Assembly: GCA_007745835.1 (NCBI GenBank)
Contig: CP036424.1
Location: forward strand, 2,591,968 to 2,655,967
Length of the DNA: 64,000 bases
From: Planctomycetes bacterium MalM25
GTDB taxonomy: Bacteria; Planctomycetota; Planctomycetia; Pirellulales; Lacipirellulaceae
Reading direction: 5' to 3'
Made by a program: the position numbers and the translations under genes. Below, piece after piece: positions 27,869-38,325 of this stretch (the stretch's first letter is position 1; each line of letters begins with the position of its first letter). Under the pieces are notes generated by a model. That model had not been told where the DNA came from. It saw only the letters and a list, made by a program, of their open reading frames with translations, and did no database searches.

Positions 27869-28300
27869 ATGAGCCTGCCTACGACCACGCCATCCGACAA
27901 GACCGTGCCAATCAATCGCGAGCACGAAGCGCTCCGGCAGCTGATCGAATCGATCGCTGATCGCATGGAGAATACGCCCGATCAATCGGAGGCCATCGGC
28001 CCCGAGCTGGCGACCCTCGCCAACAAGCTCGCCGAACACTTTGCGTCGGAAGAGGAACCGACCGGGTTCTACGCTCAGATCCTTGAGCAGGACGCCCGTT
28101 TCGGCCCCGAGATCGCGCGACTCACCGAGGAGCACGCCGAGCTGCTTGGGCAGTTCCAAAGCCTCACCAGCGGGGCGATGCCGCCGGCGGATTTGGCCAA
28201 CGCCTTCGGTCGTTTCCGCCAGATGCTCAGCCTGCACGAGGGCGACGAGAACCGCCTCATGCTGCAAGCCTACACCGATGAAATCGGCTCGAAGGACTGA
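27869..28300 (+). CDS. Hemerythrin-like HHE domain protein
   Basis: 143 aa, helical throughout. Candidate iron ligands are His in REHEALRQ, in LAEHFASEEE, in EEHAELL and in LHEGDEN, spaced as in HHE cation-binding proteins, with Glu residues nearby. Such proteins bind O2 or NO, or store/sense iron. No signal peptide, so cytosolic. Start ATG 27869 has a GGGAG-like site upstream. The exact ligand set is not the canonical H-HxxxE-HxxxH pattern I can prove, so the family call is moderate. Confidence 0.68.
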   Translation: MSLPTTTPSDKTVPINREHEALRQLIESIADRMENTPDQSEAIGPELATLANKLAEHFASEEEPTGFYAQILEQDARFGPEIARLTEEHAELLGQFQSLTSGAMPPADLANAFGRFRQMLSLHEGDENRLMLQAYTDEIGSKD

Positions 28301-28507
28301 ATCAGCGAGGCACAGAGGGACGGCTCTGGGCTGGTCTCTCGGGGGGGACTTACGGCCCATTAGCCGCCGATCGCTCGACAAAAAGGCTTGGCCTGTCTAT
28401 TGTCGGCAATGTGGCCGGGGCCTCATCACGCCCCGATCCGCGACCGGAACAGCCCCCCGGCCAGGCAGAGCACAGCTCGCTCTCGGCCCCTCTTGAGACG
28501 AGTCCCT

Positions 28508-31504
28508 GTGAACGCCCCCCCTCGCTGCCAAGTGTGGCGCTGCTGTTGCGCCTATCTGCTGCTGGCCGTGGTTTCGTTCGCCGCGGTTCGGCGGGCCGAT
28601 GCGCAATCCAACGTCACGATCCACGCCAACGCCCGCGGCATGGTCGGTGGGGTGAAGACGCTCGACCGCGCGCAGTACTTCAACCACTGGGGCCAGCTCA
28701 CCCCGGGAACCAGCACGAACCTCGGCGACCTCGAGTCGGAGGTCCACGCCACCGACGGGCTGCACACCTTCTCGGGCCGCGAGACGAACGACTTCCCGGC
28801 CGCGATGCGGGTCTGGACCAACAGCCCGGTGCCGGAGAACCCCAACAACCCGGGCTTCTTCGAGCACACGGCGTTGATCAACAGCCTGCAGAACACCAGC
28901 AGTTCGGGCTACAAGAACCGCTTGCTGAATAGCTCGGCGTGGGTCTCGGTACGAGAGTCCGAGAACCCGATCTATGTCACCTCGGGACGCAAGAGCGTCT
29001 TCCCCGATTTCCTGGACGGTGGTGGCGAGCAGGTCAACAACTTCGAGGGCTACGCCGACTTCCTGAACGTCTACTTAGAAGAAGTGGTCTACGGCACGGG
29101 GCCCGGGCAGGGCTACCTGCCGATGGACAAGGACCGCTTCTACATCGAGATCATGAACGAGCCGAACTGGCCGGCCAACACCCCGGCCCAGTGGCAAGAC
29201 GTGATCGACATGCACCGCGAGGTCACGGAGCTGGTCAAGGAACAGCACCCCGAAGCGAAGCTCGGCGGCCCCTCCTGCTGCGACGACTACGCCGACGGCG
29301 GCCAGAACAGCTGGGAGCGATCCCGACAGCTGATGGACGACATGGCTTCCTGGCAAACCGCCGGCGGGCAGTCGGTCGAACTCGACTTCTGGACGATCCA
29401 CCCCTACGAGCGTTACGACGTCGCGAACGACGGCTCGCACCAGCAGATCCTCTTCAGCTCGCCCGGGCGCCTCGCGGCGATCATGGACCTGTACGACGCG
29501 TACAGCACCCAGAAGTTCGGCCACGCCAAGCCCTTCTCGATCACCGAGTACGGATCGTGGAACCGCACGAATCTGACCGGCGACCCCTCAACCAGCGCCG
29601 ACGACGACTACGGCGACTACACGCGGCCCGAGCAACAATGGGACCTGGTCCGTGACACGCGCGAGAAGTTGATGGTCTTCATGAACCACCCCGACCGGAT
29701 CGTGAACGCCACGCCGTTCTTGGGACCGATGTGGTGGGAGAGGCAGACGCCGACCAGCCCCGCGGGGGACAACGTCTTCTGGGAACGCGACGCGGCCGGC
29801 GTCTGGCACGAGACCGTCGTCGCCAGCATGTACCGCATGCACAACGAGCTGAACGGCGAGTACCTGCAGATCGAGAACGACGACCCCGACCTGCAAACGC
29901 TCGCCTTCCGCGAGGGGAACGTTCTGCATGTGATGCTCAACAACCTTAAAGGCACAAGCAACACGGTGAACCTTGGCGCGCTCGCCGGCCTGGGCGAAGT
30001 CGCTTCCGCCTCGATCGACCGCGTCTACTGGAACGGCACCCAGGGGGTGTACGTCGAGGACGCGGACGTCTCCGCGACCTGGAGCAGCCTGCAACTGGAG
30101 CCCAACGAGGGGGCCGTGCTCAAGCTGACGCTCACCGGGCCGGAAGTCTACGACCAAGCCTACGATTCAGAGACCTACTACAGCGACGACGTCGAGATCC
30201 CCGTCTCTTCCCAAACGCTCATCAGCACCACCATCACGGCCGACACCGAGGACGCCACCGGGGCGACCCTCCGCTTTGGGTACACCGTGCCCAGCGGCAT
30301 GCCAACTTTCTCGGTGCGCGTGAACGGCAACTCGTTCACGGTGACATCCGATGACCTCGCCCTCGACGACAACGACGACGACCTGATCCAACGCGAGATC
30401 GAAGTGCCGGCCTCGATGCTGGTCGATGGGGAGAACGAGGTCTCCTTCTTCTTCCCGTTCTCGACCGCCGCCGGGGAGATCAGCGCCGCGGCGCTCAGCG
30501 TGCGACGTTCCGTGGGCGACTACAACGCTAGCGGCACGCTCGATGCGGGTGACATCAACCAGCTTTACTTACAGTTCGGCCCCGCCGCCGCTGACGACAA
30601 GCACGACCTCAACGAAGACGGGACGGTCGATCAGGGCGATCTGAACCACTGGCTGGCCCTGCGAAACGCCGTCGCCGGGGACACCGACGTGGACGGCGAC
30701 ATCGACACCCGCGACGCGGTCGCGACGATCGCGCACCTGGGCGCCTCGGGCCAATGGACCGAGGGCAACTTCGACGGCGATTCAGACGTCGACTTCACCG
30801 ACCTGGGGGCCGTCACCGAAGGATTCACCGGAGCGAAGGCTTCCGTTGTCGAAGGCCCGGTCGATGCCGGCCAATCCGTCGATAACCCCGACTTGCTCTA
30901 CGACCCGGAGACCGGCGGCCTGGCGATCGACGCCGATGGGCTCACGCTGTTCGCCTTCCACCTAAGCGGTGAAGGGGACTTCATCGGGATGGCCGACTTC
31001 AGCGATCTCGATGGCGCCGTCGGCGAGGCCTCCACCCTGGTCGATAACACGCCAGGCGACATCGGCTGGGTGAGCGCTCGCCTCGATTCCGTTATCGGTT
31101 TCGACCAGCAGGCCGACCTCGGCGACCTGGCCCCCGTCGGCATGGACCTCTCGGAGTTCCAAGCCTGGGTCGACGACGCGTCGTGGGCCGGCATCGCGGT
31201 TGGTGGCGAGTTCGACCTCGTCCTGCTGACGGCCGGCCTCACGGGAGACTTCAACGCCGACGGCATGGTCGATGCGGCCGACTACACGGTTTGGCGGGAC
31301 ACCAACGGCTCCACAAGCGACCTCCGCGCGGACGCCAACGGCGACCTCGTCGTCGATCAAGACGACTACCAGCTCTGGCGTGGCAACTACGGCGCCACGC
31401 AAGCCGCGACCCTCGCCGTCCCCACGCCGCACGCGTTGCCACTGGCTTTCACGCTCGGCGCCACGCTCCTCGCAGGCGGCGCTCGCCGCAGCGAAAGCCG
31501 TTAG
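28508..31504 (+). CDS. Secreted GH86-type beta-agarase/porphyranase with dockerin-like repeats
   Basis: 998 aa from GTG 28508. Signal peptide about 1-32, then a clan-A TIM barrel: acid/base in [10 protein letters not shown] (Glu218) and nucleophile in SITEYGSWN (Glu347), with TIHPYERY between, as in GH86 enzymes that cleave beta-1,4 links of agarose or porphyran. A beta domain follows (about 490-665). Then dockerin-like calcium repeats: [41 protein letters not shown].., and near residue 910 [14 protein letters not shown] and [13 protein letters not shown]. The tail [24 protein letters not shown] is a weak PEP-CTERM-like anchor. No cohesin partner is in the window. The last 4 nt overlap msrB. 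Confidence 0.86.
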   Translation: MNAPPRCQVWRCCCAYLLLAVVSFAAVRRADAQSNVTIHANARGMVGGVKTLDRAQYFNHWGQLTPGTSTNLGDLESEVHATDGLHTFSGRETNDFPAAMRVWTNSPVPENPNNPGFFEHTALINSLQNTSSSGYKNRLLNSSAWVSVRESENPIYVTSGRKSVFPDFLDGGGEQVNNFEGYADFLNVYLEEVVYGTGPGQGYLPMDKDRFYIEIMNEPNWPANTPAQWQDVIDMHREVTELVKEQHPEAKLGGPSCCDDYADGGQNSWERSRQLMDDMASWQTAGGQSVELDFWTIHPYERYDVANDGSHQQILFSSPGRLAAIMDLYDAYSTQKFGHAKPFSITEYGSWNRTNLTGDPSTSADDDYGDYTRPEQQWDLVRDTREKLMVFMNHPDRIVNATPFLGPMWWERQTPTSPAGDNVFWERDAAGVWHETVVASMYRMHNELNGEYLQIENDDPDLQTLAFREGNVLHVMLNNLKGTSNTVNLGALAGLGEVASASIDRVYWNGTQGVYVEDADVSATWSSLQLEPNEGAVLKLTLTGPEVYDQAYDSETYYSDDVEIPVSSQTLISTTITADTEDATGATLRFGYTVPSGMPTFSVRVNGNSFTVTSDDLALDDNDDDLIQREIEVPASMLVDGENEVSFFFPFSTAAGEISAAALSVRRSVGDYNASGTLDAGDINQLYLQFGPAAADDKHDLNEDGTVDQGDLNHWLALRNAVAGDTDVDGDIDTRDAVATIAHLGASGQWTEGNFDGDSDVDFTDLGAVTEGFTGAKASVVEGPVDAGQSVDNPDLLYDPETGGLAIDADGLTLFAFHLSGEGDFIGMADFSDLDGAVGEASTLVDNTPGDIGWVSARLDSVIGFDQQADLGDLAPVGMDLSEFQAWVDDASWAGIAVGGEFDLVLLTAGLTGDFNADGMVDAADYTVWRDTNGSTSDLRADANGDLVVDQDDYQLWRGNYGATQAATLAVPTPHALPLAFTLGATLLAGGARRSESR

Positions 31505-31890
31505 CCCGTCTGAGGCACAAACGCCAACGACGCTGAGTTCACACAGTAACGCAGGCCCGTCGGCGGGGGGCCGTCGTTGAACACGTGGCCGAGGTGGGCG
31601 TTGCACTTCGCGCACAGGATCTCGGTCCGCACCCTGCCGAGGCTTGCGTCCTCGCGCGTGGCGATCGTCCCCTCGCAGGCGTCGAAGTAGCTCGGCCAAC
31701 CGCTGCCCGAGTCGAACTTGGTCTCTGAGTCGAACAACCGCTCGGCACACACGACGCAGTGGTAGACGCCCGGTTCCTTATGGTCCCAGTACTTGCCCGT
31801 GAAGGGGGGCTCGGTGCCGCACTGCTGGGTGACTTGATACTGCTCGTCGTCGAGCTTGGCGCGGAGTTCTTCGTCGCTCAATCCGGACAT
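31501..31890 (-). CDS. msrB: Peptide-methionine (R)-S-oxide reductase
   Basis: 129 aa. MsrB reduces methionine-R-sulfoxide in damaged proteins. Catalytic Cys116 lies in RYCVNSASL; the structural zinc is held by two CxxC pairs (Cys45/Cys48 and Cys93/Cys96). The [10 protein letters not shown] and [10 protein letters not shown] motifs are standard. No signal peptide, so cytosolic. It converges with the GH86 gene, sharing 4 nt, and is divergent from the RlmM-like gene, with a 23-bp inverted repeat between them. Confidence 0.95.
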   Translation of the reverse strand: MSGLSDEELRAKLDDEQYQVTQQCGTEPPFTGKYWDHKEPGVYHCVVCAERLFDSETKFDSGSGWPSYFDACEGTIATREDASLGRVRTEILCAKCNAHLGHVFNDGPPPTGLRYCVNSASLAFVPQTG

Positions 31891-31936
31891 GCGAATCGGG
31901 GGAGTGGGGAAAGGGGGTCACACCGGCTAGTATAGG

Positions 31937-32017
31937 AACCACAAAGGAACGAAGGAAACCAAGGCCCCCCGAGCGGCCCCGCTCCACGCCCTTTGTTTCC
32001 TTCGTTCCTTTGTGGTT
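31937..32017. repeat. Perfect 23-bp inverted repeat between divergent genes
   Basis: Arms at 31937-31959 (aaccacaaaggaacgaagg..) and 31995-32017 are exact reverse complements, with a 35-base GC-rich loop. Arms contain repeated AAGG units. It sits 46 bp from the msrB start and 16 bp from the next GTG, so it may affect either leader or be a REP-type element. Confidence 0.75.
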
Positions 32018-32033
32018 TATCCCGTCATCCTAC

Positions 32034-33173
32034 GTGAACGCTGAATTCGTCTACTGCACCTGCCAACCAGGTATCGAAGCTGCCCTCAAGGCGGAGGTCG
32101 CCGCGCGGATTCCCGCTTGGAAGTTCGCCTTCTCGCGACCTGGATTCGTCACCTTCAAGCTCCCCAAGCTGGCGAGCCCCGCGTCGTTCGATCCGCTGCG
32201 GCTCACCTTCGCCAGGGCGATCGGCCTGTCGCTCGGGCGGGTCGAGGCGGAAGAGCCGACGCCCGGCCCCCTCGCCGAGAGCCTGTGGAGCCACGAATCG
32301 GCCCAAGCCCTCGCGGCCGCCGGGCCGCTGGCGCTGCACGTGTGGAGCCGGGACCACGCCATCCCGGGCGAGGACGGCGTCGAGCCTGGCCCGACGCCCG
32401 AGTCGCTCGCCGCGGTCGTCGCCTTGCGTGACGCAGCGCCCGAAGGGGCTCTGGTTGACCACGCCGCGGGCGACGGCGGCGCGAAGCTGGCGCTCGACGT
32501 GGCGCTCGTTGAGCCGAAGCAATGGTGGATCGGCGCCCACGCCCTGCGGAGCCGCACCGACCGCTGGCCTGGGGGCGTGCCGAAGCTGGAATTGCCCGGC
32601 GACGCCGTCTCGCGGGCCTACCTGAAACTCCAGGAGGGACTCCGCTGGTCGGGCCTCCCCTGCCGCAAGGGAGACTACTGGATCGAGTTCGGCTGCGCTC
32701 CCGGCGGAGCGAGCCAAGCCCTCATGGACGCCGGCATGCACGTCGTGGGCGTCGACCCGGCGGAGGTCGATCCGGTCGTCACCACGAACCCGCTGTTCGA
32801 GCACCTGAGGGCGCGATCGAACGAGATCGGCGTCGACGAGGTGACCGACGCCTCGTGGATCGCGGCGGACATCAACGTGGCGCCGCAGTACACGCTCGAC
32901 TCGGTCGAGCGTCTGGTGACCCACGACACCATGCATGTCCGCGGCTTGCTGCTCACGCTCAAGCTGCTCGGCATGAACCTGGCACGACCCGAGGTCGTCG
33001 CCGAGACGATCGAACGCGTCCGCTCCTGGGGCTTCGCCGACGTGCGGACCCGCCAGCTGGCCCACAACCGCCGCGAGTACTGCCTCGCCGCCGTCCGCAC
33101 CCGCGGCCAACGCCGCGTCTCCCGCCGCAAGAGCCCTCGCCGGCCCGCGGGGCAGGGGGGAGGCACGGACTGA
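32034..33173 (+). CDS. RlmM-like / FtsJ-type SAM-dependent RNA 2'-O-methyltransferase
   Basis: 379 aa from GTG 32034. N-terminal ~150 residues resemble a THUMP-like RNA-binding region (YCTCQPGIEAALKAEV.. FSRPGFVTFK). The methyltransferase core has the SAM loop IEFGCAPGGASQALMDAG and VVGVDPAEVDP, and a later lysine-rich segment RGLLLTLKL, matching the RrmJ K-D-K-E type fold. RlmM methylates 23S rRNA C2498; whether the target is the same here is not shown. The tail is basic (RRVSRRKSPRR). Converges with the sulfatase gene, 5 nt apart. Confidence 0.78.
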   Translation: MNAEFVYCTCQPGIEAALKAEVAARIPAWKFAFSRPGFVTFKLPKLASPASFDPLRLTFARAIGLSLGRVEAEEPTPGPLAESLWSHESAQALAAAGPLALHVWSRDHAIPGEDGVEPGPTPESLAAVVALRDAAPEGALVDHAAGDGGAKLALDVALVEPKQWWIGAHALRSRTDRWPGGVPKLELPGDAVSRAYLKLQEGLRWSGLPCRKGDYWIEFGCAPGGASQALMDAGMHVVGVDPAEVDPVVTTNPLFEHLRARSNEIGVDEVTDASWIAADINVAPQYTLDSVERLVTHDTMHVRGLLLTLKLLGMNLARPEVVAETIERVRSWGFADVRTRQLAHNRREYCLAAVRTRGQRRVSRRKSPRRPAGQGGGTD

Positions 33174-33178
33174 GCGGG

Positions 33179-34696
33179 CTACTTCTCGGGTTGCTCGCGG
33201 ATCTGCTTGAGCCGCTTTCTCATTGCAGCGACTCGCTCGGGGTGCATCGCCGCGAGGTTCTTTCGCTGCCCCGGGTCTTCCGAGAGATCGTACAGCCCTG
33301 CGTGCTGGTCATCCTCAGGGGGATAGCCACGGCGTTCTTCCCACTCTCGGTTCCGGCCCGAGTGGTAGCCCGTCTTGGCGTTAACGAGCAGCCACTGCCC
33401 ATCCCGCAAGGCGTAGCTCTTCGCAAACGTGTTGTGCACCAGGCTCTGACGGGCCATGGGGGACTCGCCTTTGAGCACCGGCAAGAAGCTCTGCGAGTCC
33501 TCCGCCGCGCGGGACAGATCGCTTCCGAGGACTTCCCCCAAGGTCGCCATCAGATCGATCTGCGAAACCAGCGAGTCCGACACGCGCCCTGCTGCGACCA
33601 CGCTTGGCCAGCGGACGACGAAGGGGACGTGGTGGCCCCCTTCGTAGATATCGCGCTTCAGTCCGCGGAACGGAGCCGACGACCAATGGTCGTGCTTCTC
33701 GTCGCGTGCGTAGGCGTACTTCTCGGCGCCGTTGTCCGCCGTGAAGACGACCAGCGTGTTCTCCGCCTTCCCCGATTGCTCAAGCGCCTCGAGCAACTGG
33801 CCACAGGCGTCGTCGGTCTCGACGACGTAGTCGCCGTAGGCCCCCGCGCCGGAGGCGCCGTCGAATCGGTCGTTCGGGATGATTGGCGCGTGGGGTGAGG
33901 GGAAAGCGAAGTAGAGGAAGAACGGCCGGTCGCTCTCCTCCTGCGACTTCAGAAACTCGACGCCCCGCGCGACGGTGGTCGGCACGTTCTGGTAGGGGTC
34001 CCAATCCGCGGCCATCGGGCCGGGGCGGCACTCCCACCGCCCCTCCTTGATCGGCTTCCATCGCTCGGTGTCGAGCACACGGTCCGGAGCCTTCTGCACC
34101 CGGTCGTTCTCAATCCAACAGTAGGGCGGGAAGTTGATCACCGTGTCACCGAAGTACGTATCGAACCCGTGCGCGAGCGGGCCATCCGGGATCGGTTGTT
34201 CCCACGCGTACGCCTCGGGCCCGTAGAACCGCTTCTTGCCAGCGCCCTGCGGCTTGGCGTCCGGCTTACGGATCGCGCCCCAATCCCAGCCCAGGTGCCA
34301 CTTGCCGATGGCGGCGGTGCGGTAGCCGTGCTGCCGCAGCATCTCGGGCAGCGTGAGCCGCCCCGCCTCGAAGACCGAAGCGCCCATCGCGCCGACGATG
34401 CCGTGGAACTTCCGCCAGTGATAGCGTCCCGTCAGCAGGGCGTACCGGCTCGGCGTGCAAATGCCCGAGGAGGAGTGCCCGTCCGTAAAACGGACCCCCT
34501 CGGAGGCGAGGCGGTCGAGGTGCGGTGTCGGGATCTTCGAATCGGGGTTCTGGCAGGCGAGGTCGCCGTAACCCATGTCATCGGCGTAGAGGATCAGCAC
34601 ATTCGGTGCGGCATCGACCGGTCCTGAACCGCCCCCGATTCCGATGAACCATAAAATCCCGACCCCGAGCCATGGCGAGTTGCCCCTGTGCCGCAT
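33179..34696 (-). CDS. Secreted formylglycine sulfatase (arylsulfatase family)
   Basis: 505 aa. Signal peptide about 1-29. The FGly motif [12 protein letters not shown] has Cys80 ready for conversion, and metal/substrate residues sit in [10 protein letters not shown] (Asp39, Asp40), AIGKWHLG and the late FTADNGAEK. This is an S1 family enzyme that removes sulfate esters, likely from algal polysaccharides in light of the GH86/GH16/GH95 genes. An FGly-generating maturase is not in the window. Start is ATG 34696. Full length; no break seen. Confidence 0.92.
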   Translation of the reverse strand: MRHRGNSPWLGVGILWFIGIGGGSGPVDAAPNVLILYADDMGYGDLACQNPDSKIPTPHLDRLASEGVRFTDGHSSSGICTPSRYALLTGRYHWRKFHGIVGAMGASVFEAGRLTLPEMLRQHGYRTAAIGKWHLGWDWGAIRKPDAKPQGAGKKRFYGPEAYAWEQPIPDGPLAHGFDTYFGDTVINFPPYCWIENDRVQKAPDRVLDTERWKPIKEGRWECRPGPMAADWDPYQNVPTTVARGVEFLKSQEESDRPFFLYFAFPSPHAPIIPNDRFDGASGAGAYGDYVVETDDACGQLLEALEQSGKAENTLVVFTADNGAEKYAYARDEKHDHWSSAPFRGLKRDIYEGGHHVPFVVRWPSVVAAGRVSDSLVSQIDLMATLGEVLGSDLSRAAEDSQSFLPVLKGESPMARQSLVHNTFAKSYALRDGQWLLVNAKTGYHSGRNREWEERRGYPPEDDQHAGLYDLSEDPGQRKNLAAMHPERVAAMRKRLKQIREQPEK

Positions 34697-34841
34697 ACTA
34701 GAATCCTGGAGATAACCTGAAACAGGTGAGAAGGCGGGCCGTCACGCGGATGCGACCCGGCTGGCTTTGCAGTATTCTGACCACCAGCCGGCCGCGACGC
34801 CACGCTCCTCTTCGGACAACCAAGCTCAACGACCCGCCCCT

Positions 34842-37061
34842 ATGAGAAAAGTCCGCACCGGCGGCGGCTGGCCCGCCGTCGCCTACACGTTCCGCAAGGC
34901 CCGCGAAGCGGGCGGTCTTGGCAAGTTCTGGTCCGCGATGCGCTCGCGCAACGCGTGCAAGACCTGCGCCCTCGGCATGGGGGGCCAGAAGGGGGGCATG
35001 GTCAACGAGGCGGGGCACTTCCCGGAGGTCTGCAAGAAATCGATGCAGGCGATGGCCGCCGACATGCAGGAGGCCATCCCGAGCGACTTCTGGTCCCGCC
35101 ACGGCGTGAACGACCTACGCGCGATGACGCCGCGCCAGCTCGAGCACAGCGGACGACTGGTCGAGCCGGTCCGATACCGGGCGGGGCAGGGGCACTATGA
35201 GCCGATCACGTGGGACACGGCGCTCGACAGCGTCGCCGACCGCCTCGCCAAGCTGACGCCCGAAGAGACCTTCTGGTACTTCAGCGGCCGCAGCAGCAAC
35301 GAGGCGGGCTTCTTGTTGCAGCTCTTCGCGCGGCTGTACGGCACGAACAACGTCAACAACTGCAGCTACTACTGCCACCAGGCGAGCGGCGTGGGGCTGA
35401 CGAGCGTCACCGGCAGCGGCACGGCGACGATCCAGCTGGAGGACCTCGACCAGGCGTCGATGGTCTTCCTGATCGGCGGCAACCCGGCGTCGAATCACCC
35501 GCGGCTGATGCGCACGCTCTTGGACCTCCGCCGGCGCGGCGGCGAGGTGATCGTCATCAACCCATTGGTCGAAACCGGCCTGGTCAACTTCAGCGTGCCG
35601 AGCGATCCGTGGAGCCTGCTGTTCGGTTCGAAAATCGCCACGGAGTACGTGCAGCCCCACATCGGCGGCGACTTGGCGTTGCTCATCGCGTTGCAGAAGC
35701 GGCTGCTTGAAACGGGCGCGCACGACGAGGGCTTCCTCACCCAGCACACGGCGGGCTGGCCCGAACTGCGCGAGGCGCTCGAGGCCGCCCCGTGGGACGA
35801 ACTGGTCATCCGGTCGGGCGTCGAGCGGGCGGAGATCGACCGCCTCGCCGACAAGTACGCCAAGACCCGCTCGGCCGTCTTCGCCTGGACGATGGGCATC
35901 ACCCACCACGCGCACGGCGTCGACAACGTGCAAGCGATCGGGAATCTTGCCCTGATGCGCGGCATGGTCGGCCGCCCCGGCGCGGGGCTCATGCCGATCC
36001 GCGGGCACTCGAACGTGCAGGGAATCGGCTCGGTCGGCGTCACGCCGCAGCTCAAGCAGGCGATCTTCGACGGCCTTCAGCAGCACTTCGAGGTGAAGCT
36101 GCCCACCGCCACGGGCCTCGACACGATGGCCTGCATGGAGGGCGCCACGGCGGGCGAGCTGAAGGCGGCCGTCTGCCTCGGCGGAAACCTGTACGGCTCA
36201 AACCCCGACTCGACCTACGCGGAGAAGTCGCTCGGCACGCTCGACCAGGTCACCTACCTGAGCACCACGCTCAACACGGGCCACGCCCGCGGCCTCGCCG
36301 ACGAAACGCTCATCCTGCCCGTCCTAGCCCGCGACGAGGAGCCGTACACGACGACCCAGGAGTCGATGTTCAACTTCGTGCGGCTCTCCGACGGCGGCCC
36401 CCGCCGGCTCGAGGGGCCAAGGGGCGAGGTCGAGGTCATCGCCGACCTCGCCGCGCGCGTCGCGCAGCGGCTGCTTGACCGCAACGGTGACCGCCCCAAC
36501 CTGCAAGCGATCGATTGGGACGGCATGCGCGACACGGGACGCATCCGCGAAGCGATCGCCCGCGTCGTGCCGGGCTGGGACCGGGTGGCCGAGATCGGAG
36601 AGACCAAGGAGGAGTTCCAGATCGACGGGCGCGTCTTCCACCAGCCCCGCTTCCCGACCGAGGACGGCCGCGCCCGGCTGCACACGCACGAGCCACCGTC
36701 GCTCAAGGGTACCGAAGACAACGAGCTGCGAGTCATGACGATCCGCAGCGAGGGGCAGTTCAACACGGTCGTCTACGAGGACTACGACCTCTACCGCGGC
36801 GTCGAGGGGCGGTACGTCCTCCTGATGCACCCGGACGACCTCCACCGGTTCAAGCTCAGCGACGGCGAAAAGGTCCGCGTCACCGGCCCGGCGGGCGAGA
36901 TGCGGCAGGTCCGCGCAACCGCGCTGCCCGCCATCCGCCCCGGCAACGCGGCGATGTACTACCCCGAGGCGAACGTGCTGGTCGACCGCGGCAGCGATCC
37001 GAAGAGCCGCACCCCGGCGTTCAAGGGCCTCGTCGTTACGATCGCGAAAGAGAACGCGTAG
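34842..37061 (+). CDS. FdhF/YdeP-type molybdopterin oxidoreductase
   Basis: 739 aa from ATG 34842. Molybdenum bis-MGD enzyme of the formate dehydrogenase-alpha superfamily. N-terminal iron-sulfur ligands: CKTC (Cys39, Cys42) and Cys64. The metal-site region SYYCHQASG puts Cys178 next to His179, the positions of Mo ligand and acid-base His in FdhF (there Sec-His). Later IGGNPASNHPR, TGHARG and MLYGSNPD-like segments bind MGD. YdeP homologues are linked to acid resistance; substrate unknown. The end overlaps the converging methyltransferase gene by 26 nt. No FdhD gene nearby. Confidence 0.86.
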   Translation: MRKVRTGGGWPAVAYTFRKAREAGGLGKFWSAMRSRNACKTCALGMGGQKGGMVNEAGHFPEVCKKSMQAMAADMQEAIPSDFWSRHGVNDLRAMTPRQLEHSGRLVEPVRYRAGQGHYEPITWDTALDSVADRLAKLTPEETFWYFSGRSSNEAGFLLQLFARLYGTNNVNNCSYYCHQASGVGLTSVTGSGTATIQLEDLDQASMVFLIGGNPASNHPRLMRTLLDLRRRGGEVIVINPLVETGLVNFSVPSDPWSLLFGSKIATEYVQPHIGGDLALLIALQKRLLETGAHDEGFLTQHTAGWPELREALEAAPWDELVIRSGVERAEIDRLADKYAKTRSAVFAWTMGITHHAHGVDNVQAIGNLALMRGMVGRPGAGLMPIRGHSNVQGIGSVGVTPQLKQAIFDGLQQHFEVKLPTATGLDTMACMEGATAGELKAAVCLGGNLYGSNPDSTYAEKSLGTLDQVTYLSTTLNTGHARGLADETLILPVLARDEEPYTTTQESMFNFVRLSDGGPRRLEGPRGEVEVIADLAARVAQRLLDRNGDRPNLQAIDWDGMRDTGRIREAIARVVPGWDRVAEIGETKEEFQIDGRVFHQPRFPTEDGRARLHTHEPPSLKGTEDNELRVMTIRSEGQFNTVVYEDYDLYRGVEGRYVLLMHPDDLHRFKLSDGEKVRVTGPAGEMRQVRATALPAIRPGNAAMYYPEANVLVDRGSDPKSRTPAFKGLVVTIAKENA

Positions 37062-38232
37062 CCCCGCCGACGACCCGCTCCGCCACCGGGTTGAGCCGGT
37101 GCTCGGCGACCCAGGCGACCGCGTCGACGCAGACCGCGTCACCGAAACCGAACAGCGCCTGGTTGAGCGACACGTTCACGCGGTAGTCGTCCGCACCCAT
37201 CAGCCGGGCGCACTCGTCGGCGTTCAGCAGCCGCACGCGGTACTCGCCCCGGCCGGCCTCGAAGAGGATCTGCCGCCCGCTGCCCCCCTTGGGCGTCCGC
37301 AGGCAGCCGGCGAGGCCGTCGGTCCGCAGCTCGGCCATCGACTTCCCCTTCCGCACCCGGCGGAAGACGGTGCCGTGGGACAAGCCCTTACCGGCGATCA
37401 TCGCATCCGCTGTCTCACGATGTTTCTCGCTCATCTGGTTGAGCAAGTACTCAGCGCGTTCCTCGTTCCACCACTGCTCGTCGTCGGGCGGGAGGCTATC
37501 GAGGATCGACCCGAGCGGCGCCTCGCCGTAGGTGGGCGGCTCCGGCAACGAGGCCAACGCCCAGTCGAGGTCGGTCGATCTGCGCATCTCCTCAACCAGC
37601 TTGGCCGGCCGCACCGTGCTCGGCTCCAGCTCCACGGGGGCCAGCATTTCCCCCTCCCCCCATGGGGGGAGGGGGATATTTTGCCCTACCACGAACAGCC
37701 GCGGACGGCTCTGCGGCGTGAAGTGGGCGGCGTCGACCATGATCGCGTCGGCGGCGTAGCCCAGCTCGTTGAGCGCCTCGATCAACGAACGGAAGTCGGC
37801 CCCGCCGTTCGACGAGAGCAGGCCCGTGACGTTCTCGATCAGCACCAGCGGCGGGCGGCGGTCGCCCATGCCGCGGAGCAGCTCGACCCAGCCCCAGAAC
37901 GCCGACGACTGCCCCGCGTTGAGCCCCTTGCGCGCCCCCGCGAGCGACAGGTCGGTGCAGGGGAACGAGGCGTGCGCGAGCAGCGCGTCGGGCACGTCGG
38001 CCGGATCGAGCCGGTGGATGTCCTCCAGCACGTAGTGCGGCGAGGGGCCGAAGTGGCCGTCGTGCATCCGCTGCTTCGCCGGGTCGAGGTCGTTCGCGAA
38101 AACGATCTCCCAGCCCGCCCGTTCGAGGCCCATCCGCGCGAGCCCCACGCCGGCGAAGAACTCCAGCGCGGTGCGGCCCTCCCGCGGGGCGGGGCAGGGC
38201 GTGCGGTCGAAGAGGCGGTTCTGGCGGTCCAT
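37036..38232 (-). CDS. DNA (cytosine-5) methyltransferase
   Basis: 398 aa from ATG 38232. Motif I FFAGVGLARMG (about 25-35), catalytic Cys92 in FPCTDLS, motif VI ENVTG (133-137), motif VIII PQSRPRLFVVG (173-183), and late motifs LNADECARLMG and NQALFGFGDAVC. It methylates C5 of cytosine at an unknown site. No restriction endonuclease is near, so it looks orphan. Oddity: right after motif VIII, residues 186-195 (PLPPWGEGE) are coded by a 26-bp perfect palindrome, as if a repeat was inserted in-frame. A frame extension upstream of 38232 is shadow. Confidence 0.9.
   Translation of the reverse strand: MDRQNRLFDRTPCPAPREGRTALEFFAGVGLARMGLERAGWEIVFANDLDPAKQRMHDGHFGPSPHYVLEDIHRLDPADVPDALLAHASFPCTDLSLAGARKGLNAGQSSAFWGWVELLRGMGDRRPPLVLIENVTGLLSSNGGADFRSLIEALNELGYAADAIMVDAAHFTPQSRPRLFVVGQNIPLPPWGEGEMLAPVELEPSTVRPAKLVEEMRRSTDLDWALASLPEPPTYGEAPLGSILDSLPPDDEQWWNEERAEYLLNQMSEKHRETADAMIAGKGLSHGTVFRRVRKGKSMAELRTDGLAGCLRTPKGGSGRQILFEAGRGEYRVRLLNADECARLMGADDYRVNVSLNQALFGFGDAVCVDAVAWVAEHRLNPVAERVVGGATRSLSRS
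37650..37675. repeat. 26-bp perfect palindrome inside the methyltransferase gene
   Basis: C5-T-C6-AT-G6-A-G5 reads the same on both strands. Equal in style to the GC hairpins at 38855 and 38912. In the coding strand it gives in-frame PLPPWGEG, with no stop. Confidence 0.85.
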
Positions 38233-38325
38233 CGCTCCCCAAGATAACCGCGGAGGGCGCGGAGGGCGCGGGGGGCCGAGACGTGCTCTAATCGGCCGCG
38301 ACCACCGCCGCCAAGAGGACCACCC

